Below, one piece after another: positions 55,142 through 64,000 of a stretch of DNA of 64,000 nucleotides. Below the pieces are notes generated by a model, which searched no databases, had not been told where the DNA came from, and was given only the letters and a program-made list of their open reading frames with translations. Position 1 is the first letter of the stretch, and each line of letters starts with the position of its first letter. The DNA comes from Rhynchonema sp. JSB1_4 (Eukaryota; Nematoda; Chromadorea; Monhysterida; Xyalidae), in assembly GCA_030248065.1 (NCBI GenBank), contig JASAMV010007936.1:26355-90354 (forward strand), written 5' to 3'. The position numbers were made by a program, and so were the translations under genes.

Positions 55142-57183
55142 TCAAATATCCTCGCCACTGTCATAGTCAACGTCAGCGCAGCGTTCAGTCGGCGGGGGTA
55201 TGGGCTTGCTGAAGTCGTACTTGCACAAATCACTCACATCCTCAAATCGCTTGGTCCAATACCCGGGTGTGCGCAGTGCTGCACCCAGATATCCACTGTG
55301 ACTGCCACCGGCGTTCTGTTGGACACTCGATGACGTGGGCGCCTCTGAACGGAACAGATACGGCGACAGCATCTTGTCCGGACTGTCCAACAGGCCCGAG
55401 ACTACTTTCTTCTCGAACGCCGTGGGACTGGAAAAGAACGAAACGCATATTCTGTCCCAAACAGCACAACAGCAAGGTGCTTCTGATTGTTTTGTTATTC
55501 AGATTTTTCGCGGTCCTTCCGATGTTTTTAGAATGGGCTTAGGAATTCAGTGAGTCTAGCATGGGCGTCAGCCAACGCCCAAGCATTATGTCTAAGTATG
55601 TCGTCGATGCGCGTAGTTCCAAGTCGGTATATATATAAACTCAACTCCAACCGACACTATTGGGGGAGTGAGCTAATCCACCGTCTACCACACAAGTGGC
55701 CGATGCCTCGCCGCACTGAGTTGTCCACAAAGCTACATCAAACTGGATGTTTCAAACCCAACAGTCGGACATCCAAATCACCCCCTTCACTCACCCCATC
55801 ACAGGCGTTGCCGTCGTCTGACTGCGTGCCTGTTTGAATACATCCTTGAATTTCTCGACCGACGCCATCAAATCGTGATCGTAGTAATCGGGATCATCAA
55901 ATGTCCGTCGACTGTAATGCGGTCGGGCACGACGCGGCATCAGTTCTTGTACGGAACTGGAGTCGTAGTCTGGCTCCGGCTCCTGATCATCGGGATCGTA
56001 CAGATGACTGCTGGTCTTAGCCCGGATCGCCGATGCGCTACGTTCCAATCGAACGGGTCGATTTGAATACGATGATTTGACTCTGGTATTCGCTCTGCCC
56101 GGTGCTGCCCATGTTGGATCTTCTTCGGGATCCGAATCGACGTCCGAGCCCGGACCGGTTGTTTCGTATTTGCGACGATAAAAGCGATTGTGACGCACAC
56201 CGCTCGATGGACTGAAATGAGGTGGGGGAACTTTTAGATCACGCTGTAACCATACCGCAGCAAAACACAGTGGCACAGATGGGAATCATCGGCAAATGGT
56301 CGGACCAATCTTGTACGTCCGGGTTTGCCTGTCATTTTTTTATCATGTCCATCGGGCATTATAAAGGAAACTTTTCGGCCATCACTCACCGATATTCCTC
56401 CAACGGTTCCCTATCGCGTCTGTAGCGCGGCGTCAGTCCCGAGTTTCTCTCCAACATGCTGAACTGTCCGTAATAGGCAGCATTGCGTGATCGTGTTCTT
56501 GACATCTGAGTGTTCATCACTTCGTTCAGGTCGTGGTCCAAGTCGATTCGACGTAACGGCTTGGCGTAGCACTCCTTTACCGAATCCTGCAATCTTGATG
56601 CTGTATATTGATTGACAGCTTTGGCTTTGCTTTTTTAAATGCTTTCAATATGACGTGCGCCGGTCATGTAAATTTGACAGGTTCTTTGACAAGTTTACTT
56701 TGTCAGAGCTCGCTCTGCGGTCTAAGATGAACGAAATGATAGGTTTCGGTTCAAGGTTTTCCAGGAGTGCCTGGCCCAGTGCAGCCTAAACCTAAGTACC
56801 TAGCCTGTATAGAGCCGGTGTCTCAGGTGCTATTTGAATATAAGCTCTATTGTTGGTTTTTTTGCTCATATACATGATAACAAGTGTAACACCTTCATTT
56901 TCTTCGGACATCAGCATCCCAAGCTGTTCTCGTTCCGTGGAAATTCAACCCAAACAACAGTTGCGTTCTTTCAACCTGATGTTTCACGTCCTTGTCATAC
57001 CTGAAACAACGACCAAGCGCCCCGTCTGGTCGGATTGTCACTTGTGTCCGTCATTTGCCAAGCCCTGACTCTCCGCAATGATTCCGACTCCTCCACCTCC
57101 TCATCTGAATCCGCACCCTTTTTCTCCGCCTTTCGCAACGACTTCCATTTGCCGGATGACGATCGATTCATTGGAATCGCCAT
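55142..57183 (-). CDS. Unrecognised charged protein, 360 residues, four exons
   Basis: Exons: 57183-57001, 56586-56390, 56211-55795, 55427-55142. Phases agree and the sum is 1083 nt. The ATG at 57183 has an in-frame TAA 45 bases upstream with no AG between them, so it is a genuine first codon unless transcription starts later. The protein is rich in Arg, Asp, Glu and Ser, and most of it should be disordered. It has an acidic patch (GADSDEEVEESESLRR), basic clusters, no signal peptide and no membrane segment. Two stretches look more ordered: VKECYAKPLRRIDLDHDLNEV, and near the end LRTPGYWTKRFEDVSDLCKYDF followed by PIPPPTERC and DYDSGEDI. I do not recognise the family. A cytoplasmic or nuclear adaptor is possible but not shown. 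Confidence 0.72.
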
Positions 57184-59465
57184 ACGGGTGAAGAGGTTTA
57201 TGGACAGTTCGGTCCAGTCAAGAATTTATGTGAGGCGATCATTCATGTTTGGTGACTGGAAAAGGCTGCTCCAGATTTCAGGCAGGCTGCTTGAAAAAAC
57301 AAACCAAATATGTATGTACATGCACCAGGTATATGTACATTTACAGTAAGTGAGTCTAAAGCAATACTATCAAGAGCTGGAACCTAAATGAAGAGAGTTT
57401 AACAACACCGCTTATACCTAAATTGTAGTTTATTCAGTGCAACAACAGCTTGGTAATTTAGCTCTCAACCACAACCATCTTAGTCCACAAATGGCCGAAA
57501 CAATCCCCAAAGTCAAAACAATTCACCAGCCATTTACACGAAGCGGTTGGCTACAAAGAAATTAGGTAGTTCTGGTATAGTTTTTTCGGGTGTGAGCTCA
57601 TACATACATACCTGCTCAAGTTGACATGAGGTTTATGAATGAGTACCCAAGAAACGAGGCCCGACATAAGTTTGCAATTGAGACCGAAAGCCAAACCATC
57701 CAAATGGCGGTCTACAACTTGTTTTATGGGCGTCATATGCTCATCTTGGCAAATGTTCAGCAAACCAAATGGACACGACAGAAAATTATGGTCACTCGTG
57801 AAATGAACTTTGGAAATGGACTCGCCCGTTGTTTGGGACAAAATCTTTTTAGTGAAACGTATTCAGTTTTTGAGACCCAGTATTTGATATTGACACCCGG
57901 TGATGTTTCACACGAATATCGAACGAGCAACTTGATGTCAGACTTGAGTTTACTGAATCATAATACTTCTTGGCGATCAAGTTTAAAATATAACCTTCCT
58001 GACGCAACAGTGACCAAAACTCGAGGTCCGAAAAAGAATGGGCTCAAAACTACTCGGGTCACACTCGAAGTTCATCTTGGGGTCTAAGCAGATTAGGGTG
58101 GTTTACGATCGGTGTTTTTGAGAGTATATCTGTCGGTCCGAGGTCAAAGAGGGCCGAAAAGAGAACTTTTAGCAACTTTTGACTCACGATGCGTTTTAGT
58201 GCGAGCAATAATCTGAGCAGCGCTTAGACTAAAGAGCGCTTTAGGTTGGGCTAGTGTAATTTGTACCACACTGCGCCTCGAACAAACAAAGTTAAAGAGC
58301 AGCGAAGAGTGAAGAAGTAATTTGCTGCCGATTCAATTATTGCCTCGTTCAGATTGTTTTCTCCGACTGTTAATGGTTTCAGCGACGCGTACTGACAATG
58401 TAGCCTTTTCTCTTTTTTGCACTTTGTTCTTTTGTGCATAGCTCATTATACGAAACATCGATGGGACAAAGAGAAGCCTTTCACACATCAGAGGAAAAAC
58501 TAAAATACGGATAAGACTGCGGACCAGCCGTGATAGTACGAGCTTCTACAATTGCTGCAACAACACGTTGAACTTATTCGAACCCCAATCGCCAAAAAAA
58601 GTTCACAAATGTCAGTATAAAGTGCATTCTCACGCTGCAACAAAGTTTGGCCTCCGTGTTGTGCAGTGGAACGAGAGGAAAAAAGAGAAAACATTGAAAC
58701 TTTTTGCTCAGCGTTGGTTTTTTATGGAGCTAGTGACATATTGCTTAATTTGCTATGTTGCCAGCGGCACAAAGTTTGCGTATGCTAGCGTAAAGGTACA
58801 TTTCCTGCACACACACACTACAAGGCGTAACAGAGGGGCTGACCATGGTTCACCACTCGCAGGGAATGTTCAACAGGAGATGGGCTACCAGAATGTTCAA
58901 GGGGACCGACGCGGATCGGACGGTTGCTTCAATATTTTTAAGCGGCTCTTTTCGTCCGAAGTATGGCCCGGGTTCCATTGGTGCGGAGAGCGTATGGTAC
59001 TAATAGACGGTGGTAAACGTGCACCTCCCGAAAACAACGTATAGTACAACGCACAAAGGCCTTCAGTGAAAGCCCGGGCACAACTTCAATGCAGGCAGCA
59101 TCGAGATAGTTTTAGGTTCCAAAACGTGTGTGTCTTGCATTCGGCTGCGAAAATAACGTCGAAGCAAGCCCCTGGTGCTGCAAGCGTGTGGCACATTGAT
59201 GCGCTGCTGATTGGCATATAATGATGTTGTAAAGCACGAATGTCAAGTTGCGTTATTCGTTACAATGCGTTCGTAATGCAGAGGTATGTACATATCAGGG
59301 TCAGGCATCAACATGGTTAATTCTGTGACGTTTCACAACTAATGAGACACAACCAAACTTGGTGAAGTTCCACTGAGGTTGAGAATCACAACAGTAAGCA
59401 ACATGTTGCATGCGGGCGCTACTGATATGTCGTATGTATGTGTAAAACTATTGACAGCACTCCGT
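57184..59465. other. Intergenic stretch without supported gene
   Basis: Two longer plus-strand open frames lie here (57626-58087, 153 codons; 58568-59044, 158 codons). Neither shows a motif, signal peptide or splice-linked continuation I can support. The upstream control region of the 360-residue gene should be near 57184-57500. Confidence 0.4.
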
Positions 59466-60126
59466 GGGCCAAATGACACCTCACGCCCCCCCGCGCCACC
59501 CCGCGCCCCAATGTATTTGATGTAAAACGAGTTCCGTGCGGTAAAACGGCCAAATTACAGGGTGTGTTTTAATTTTTGGCGGGAAAAGTATGCGCAACCC
59601 GCGCTCCTTTTCAGCTGTTAGTCCCATCCCGCGCCCCTTTTCTAGTGTAGCCTGCCTGGCTGGCGCTGCTGCTCAGTCTGCATGTAAGTCAAGGGCCAGC
59701 CCGAGCACATAAGTGAAAGACCCGGCCCGCGCCCCTCTTCCTATCATCCCCACCCAGGTAGCACGGATGTCTGCTGCGTGTAGAACTGCTGCGCATCCTA
59801 CAAGCGCCCGTCTCGGAGCCGGCTAGACCTAGGTTGCCTGGATCCCCCTTTTCCGTTCATATTTACGATACCGCAACATTTATGAACACAGTTTCAGCAC
59901 AAACTACGCGAGAGCACTGGCAATTTGTTGGTTCACTGGCCAATAGAACATCAGCATGGCATGCTAATTGTGCTTTTTTAAAAATGATAATGAATGAGAT
60001 ATGATATGAGCACAGTTATTTTGTAATGCATTGGCATAATTAATGACATATGATATGGTATAAGCACAATTTGATAACACTTGATAACACTGTAAAATTG
60101 ACAACAGAAATGACGAGATTTATGTG

Positions 60127-61175
60127 TCATGGGACAATCGGAATGGCTGTCGTCGGATCGCAGCCGAAGAAATTGTACAGCCTGACGATGGCTTGTCTCT
60201 TTCTAGTTTTCTGCGGTTTCATGCGCTCGATGTAATTCGCAGTCGGTTGCCATATTGACACCGTCACCGAGTTGTCGTTGTCAGTCATCGCGTCGTAGAT
60301 TCGACAATACGGGTACCTAGAATGGTACATGATACCTGCGACGTTGTACGTTTTTGTGGATGTATACATAATTATTATTGGACATGTTGACTAACCGTCG
60401 GAATAAGCACGCGTGGTTCATGTGCACATAGACGCGTTTGAACTTTGAAATCGTGCCATCGTCATCCACTTCCGTATTTTCTTCAGTTGTGAAGAACCAT
60501 CGGTTCTCTTCAGTGATTAATCGGTCCTTGGAATGTGTATGGCACTATAAACTATGGTATTGGTGTGCGTGATGTACAGGCCGTGACTTACGGTGCACGA
60601 AATGCAGCGTGCGTGATGAATGTTGGTGACGTCGAAAGTGTCGTCATCGGCATCGGCGTCACGGATTGTCCTGAACTCGTCCGCGATGAATGTGCCCTGC
60701 GTGTAAATTGAGCTCATTTATGTGGCATATATGGACACATGGAATATATAGCTTTATTCTACCTGTTCCCCATTCGGTGTCCAGCATGTGACCTTGTCCC
60801 CTGTGTATGTGATTGGTTGGTCACCATCGGCACCCTCAAGCCGGTACAGTTTCTCAAACGCGTCGGTCAGTACAAGCGCGTCGAATGAACACAGAGTGAC
60901 ATCCGTGGGCCGTAAGTGGTATCGGCCCTCTTGTCTTGCGGCCGTTCTCAGTTCATCAATGGACGCAACTGAAACTCATAGCCGTTTGTTCATAATTACT
61001 TGAAGCACATACCTTGTGGGACTGAAACCTGTGTTTTCCGGAAAAAATTGCATGTTGGCCCGTTTGTGAAAGTCGCGAGCAGAGTACGGTGTTGTTCGAT
61101 GACATGGCGGTACCAGCATTCCTTGCACCAACATTTGGTCACTATTCTTGTTGGGATCCAGCGTCACAAGTTTTC
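60127..61175 (-). CDS. Unrecognised multi-exon protein inside the inverted-repeat unit, 5' end not found
   Basis: Exons: 61175-61029, 60968-60763, 60696-60592, 60526-60396, 60316-60127, giving at least 258 residues to a TGA at 60129-60127. Phases fit if the first listed exon uses a CACAG|GTTTCA donor at 61029. A stronger-looking GTATGT donor a little further on would break the frame. Recognisable stretches include QGMLVPPCHRTTPYSARDFH, RPTDVTLCSFDALVLTD, DKVTCWTPNGEQ and HARCISC. Several cysteines and many aspartates are spread along it. I see no DDE triad, zinc knuckle or helix-turn-helix. The first exon needs one nucleotide from an upstream exon; candidate frames at 61290-61446 did not join in phase. 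Function unknown. It could be a captured host gene or an unusual transposition protein. Confidence 0.6.
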
Positions 61176-61499
61176 CTGCGCAAAACAAGTTAATGGAATG
61201 TGGTCATTTGTGTTTTGTGTTTTGTGTTTTACACTTCACCGCAGCCGCAGCAACACATTAATGACCGGTGATACTAATATTGGTGATTACCTTGCAGGTA
61301 ACAAAGGACAAACGCCTAAGGCCAAGCCATGGCAATAAAAACGCACATAACCATTTCTCAAACAGTTTGTGAGTGCCATGTGGTGGTTCACTTTTGAAAG
61401 AAACTAATTTTAAACGTTTCGCAAACCGAAACAGGAACTCAGGCAATGCCGTGTGGTGTGGTAATTCTGTAAGGAACGCTGTTGTTGGTAAATGTTGAA

Positions 61500-61930
61500 T
61501 GTAAGTAAATACATAATTTCAAGTTTATAAATATTATCTACCAAAAAACATTAACTGTAACTTACCCACCTGTTGTGAATGAAGGTGCGTTCATACATGT
61601 TTACACGAAAAGTTTATAAATGTTATATGTAAAAAAAACGTTAATTATAAATTGTTTAACGGTAACTGTAACTTACCCACCTGTTCTGAATGAAGGTGCG
61701 TTCATAAATGTTCACACGCAAAGTTCATAAATAAAAAACGTTAACTGTAACTTAGGTAACTGTAACTTAACCATCTGTTATGAATGAAGCTGGGTTGATA
61801 AATGTATACAGGAAAAGTTCATAAAATTTGACTGTCAGAAAACATTAACTAAAGCTATAGTTTGTTAAAGCTTAGCTAACTGTAACTTAACTATGTGTTC
61901 TGAATGAAACTGTGTTCATAAATGTTGCGG
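61500..61930. repeat. Tandem array of ~95-120-bp units beside the right terminal inverted repeat
   Basis: The units share TAACTGTAACTTA(A/C)CCA and GAATGAAGGTGCGTTCATAA, seen near 61575, 61685, 61780 and 61900. The last unit runs directly into the right inverted repeat (TGTGTTCATAAATGTTGCGG). The array is thus an amplification of the inner edge of the element. The left side has only a single unit edge. Confidence 0.8.
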
Positions 61931-62285
61931 TATCGTAAATATGAACGGAAAAGGGGGATCCAGGCAACCTAGGTCTAGCCGGCTCCGAGACGGGCGCTTG
62001 TAGGATGCGCAGCAGTTCTCCACGCAGCAGACATCCGTGCTACCTAGGTAGGGGTGATGGGAAGAGGGGCGCGAGTGGGTCTCTCACATATATGCAGACT
62101 GAACAGCGGCGCCAGCCAGGCAGGCTACAGAAAAGGGGCGCAGGGTGCGCATACTTTTCCCGCCAAAAATTAAAACACACCCTGTAATTTGGCCGTTTTA
62201 CCGCACGGAACTCGTTTTACATCAAATACATTGGGGCGCGGGGGGGGGGGCGCGGGGGGGCGTGAGGTGTCATTTGGCCCTCCGT

Positions 62286-63924
62286 GACAAAAAGCTTGAC
62301 ACAACCGTGTAAACCGAGCACCAATCTTTGTATAAGTTTTTGCTGACTGACAACCACGGCAAAGGGTGCAGAAAAAGAGCACCTCTCATATGGGATGCGC
62401 ACGTGCCTTTATGGGCGGAATGTGCACCTTGGAGCAAATATGCTTCGAGCAAAATCTTGCTCTTTCTCTCAACTTATCGGGCTAAAATGTGCACACGCGT
62501 AAGAAAAAGGTGGGCTGCAATTGCTGTTTAGCTCACTTTGAAATTTGGTGGGCGGGAAAAACCTTGTGAAATTCACTAAAATACCAGACCCAGACGGCTT
62601 TGTTCGCAAATCATTCGTTTTTATCACCACTGCCATTTTTCTCTTGGTTTTCAAATGACCAACAGGCTGACAAACGTCTTTACAACGGAAAACGTCACCA
62701 AGGGCGGTCAGTGCCTTCAAGGAGAACAATTCAAGAAAGTTCTGTTGAAACCCACGTGGTTGCCTGACTCATCCGAAAATCGAGCTTTGGATATTGTTCA
62801 AGTTGAAATTTGACCAAGTTAGGCAGAATTAATGCAACATGGTTTGCAACATGGCTTGCAACTTCACTTGTACACAACATGACGGCAGAGTATCAGATTT
62901 CAGCCGTGTTTCTGTGTACCCACGTGAAGCCCCAAAAGCTCGAGCAGGTGATTTTGCTGCTCGCATTTCCAAACTGACAAACGAAAATGAGCGGCCCGGG
63001 ACTACATAAATATGGGTTGGTCGGCGCACTTAATTCATCTCGACCCGCGTCCACAACCGGATAGGGTTCGGACATAAGAAAGAATATTGCCAAACAGATT
63101 ATAGATTTATAGTGGGTAGATTATACCTGATGTTTTAAACGGGGAAGTTACATCTTGTTATATAGGTGCGTTCCGGTTCCGTGGCCCTCGCCCTTTTCTG
63201 GGAACAGGAGCTCGTGAAACAAAAACCATTTAGAGAACAATCCATCATTCAACGTAGGCAACTGTTACATTCGAAAAGATTTGTCATTCCGAGGATAGAT
63301 TCTGTTTTGGTGCCGCAACACTCACAGGCCCAGGGCCAGTGGACTTTTGGCGCTGACAATATCTAACGGCAAAAGTTAAGGCTCATTAATCAATCTCACG
63401 CAAAGCACAACATATGTATAATGTTCTCGGAGGTATAACTTCGGAATTTTGGCCCCATATTTGTTCGAATGTTCATAGGATTATCATCTAAAGTACGACT
63501 ATAATCTTGATGCACATCTGCCTAGCTGAGTGATGTTGTTACACAGTTGAAAATGGATGGTCAGACATTAATTACGATTCGGCTAATGGACGCCTTTGAT
63601 CGAGCCTTTGCATGTACAAAACGGATTGTTTAGATGTTCATGGAGTTTATGTAGTCGTACTATGTATAGATATGAAATCAACACAGGTTTGGATAATGCT
63701 TGCCGTTGACAAGACATAAGAAACAACAAATCATGCACTCTAAAGTATTTCCTCCTTGGCAGGGCAAACGCAGACAATGAGGAGCTTTTTTAATCTGCTT
63801 TGCTTCTCAGAGTGGCGAGTTGTGAAACCTCAGTGAATCATATACCTACTGTATGTAGGCTAACGCGCATTGGTTGACTGGGATTCTGGCGGACTGATAT
63901 TGCACAATCAGAATCAATAAAGTC
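62286..63924. other. Intergenic stretch without supported gene
   Basis: No exon chain or repeat structure I can support. Several short open frames are present but none carries a motif. Confidence 0.35.
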
Positions 63925-63974
63925 TCAATCCTTCGGGTCGGGCTTCACTTTACCAACTTTAGATCGGTAGTAGT
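63925..63974 (-). CDS. Possible terminal exon of a gene extending beyond the window
   Basis: On the minus strand, a GATTGAAG acceptor-like site is followed by a frame reading YYRSKVGKVKPDPKD and a TGA stop. The Lys-rich tail looks protein-like, but the segment is only 50 nt and the rest lies outside the window. I could not identify the product. Confidence 0.25.
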
Positions 63975-64000
63975 CTTCAATCAATAATGTATGTTTCATG

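Larger units (their letters stand above)
59466..62280. mobile_element. 2.8-kb transposon-like unit: ~0.4-kb terminal inverted repeats around a spliced gene, 5-bp direct repeat at the edges
   Basis: Both ends start GGGCCAAATGACACCTCACG and continue as inverted copies: left arm 59466-59896, right arm 61905-62280, roughly 90% alike, with a ~35-bp internal duplication in the left arm. The unit is flanked by TCCGT on both sides (59461-59465, 62281-62285), which looks like a target-site duplication. Between the arms lie a minus-strand gene with at least five exons (61175-60127) and an array of ~100-bp repeats (61500-61930). No known transposase motif is visible. Superfamily unassigned. Confidence 0.72.

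Noticed and set aside
57626..58087. A 153-codon plus-strand open frame as a gene
   Set aside because: No motif, no splice-linked partner and ordinary length for chance frames in this DNA.
61258..61446. The 62-codon minus-strand frame starting MPEFLFRFAKRL as the first exon of the gene inside the inverted-repeat unit
   Set aside because: It does not join in phase to the exon ending at 61175 with any donor I can see, so I left the 5' end open.

Overview
The window is nuclear DNA from an animal. Every recognisable gene is cut into many short exons by spliceosomal introns (mostly GT-AG), and the products are animal proteins: a complete type I fatty acid synthase with the vertebrate/insect domain order, a prominin-family five-pass membrane protein, and an L-threonine aldolase. 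I cannot place it below 'invertebrate bilaterian'. The intergenic DNA holds many short repeats and inverted-repeat DNA transposons. I saw no bacterial operon features, CRISPR array or rRNA.

Layout (all recognised genes are on the minus strand). 50-18645: FASN. I could join 40 coding exons with matching phases into one 2731-residue frame, KS-MAT-DH-pseudoMT-ER-KR-ACP-TE. Its introns carry several small inverted-repeat elements. 18646-34557: gene-poor DNA dominated by two large inverted-repeat elements (a 4.0 kb TTAA-flanked element and a ~3.6 kb imperfect palindrome) and a perfect 182-bp inverted repeat. 34558-36813: threonine aldolase, 10 exons, 359 residues. 36823-38685: short spacer with small repeated Cys-His-Glu exon-like segments. 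38686-44142: prominin, 22 exons, 950 residues. 44143-55141: 11 kb with no supported gene. 55142-57183: a four-exon, 360-residue gene I do not recognise. 57184-59465: no supported gene. 59466-62280: a transposon-like unit with ~0.4 kb terminal inverted repeats and a 5-bp direct repeat at its edges, enclosing a five-exon gene of unknown function. 62286-64000: mostly empty, with one possible terminal exon at the edge.

The genes do not form an operon or an obvious pathway cluster. FASN makes long-chain fatty acid in the cytosol, prominin sits in cholesterol-rich membrane protrusions, and threonine aldolase cleaves threonine to glycine and acetaldehyde. The most unusual features are genome-style ones: the transposon-like unit enclosing a spliced gene, 5' splice sites that often have a pyrimidine at +3, a 9-mer (GATGTTTCA) present more than 20 times and often beside splice sites, and a repeated mini-exon in divergent pairs. 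Exon joins were made by eye from splice signals, phase and family similarity, so individual boundaries could be off by a few bases.
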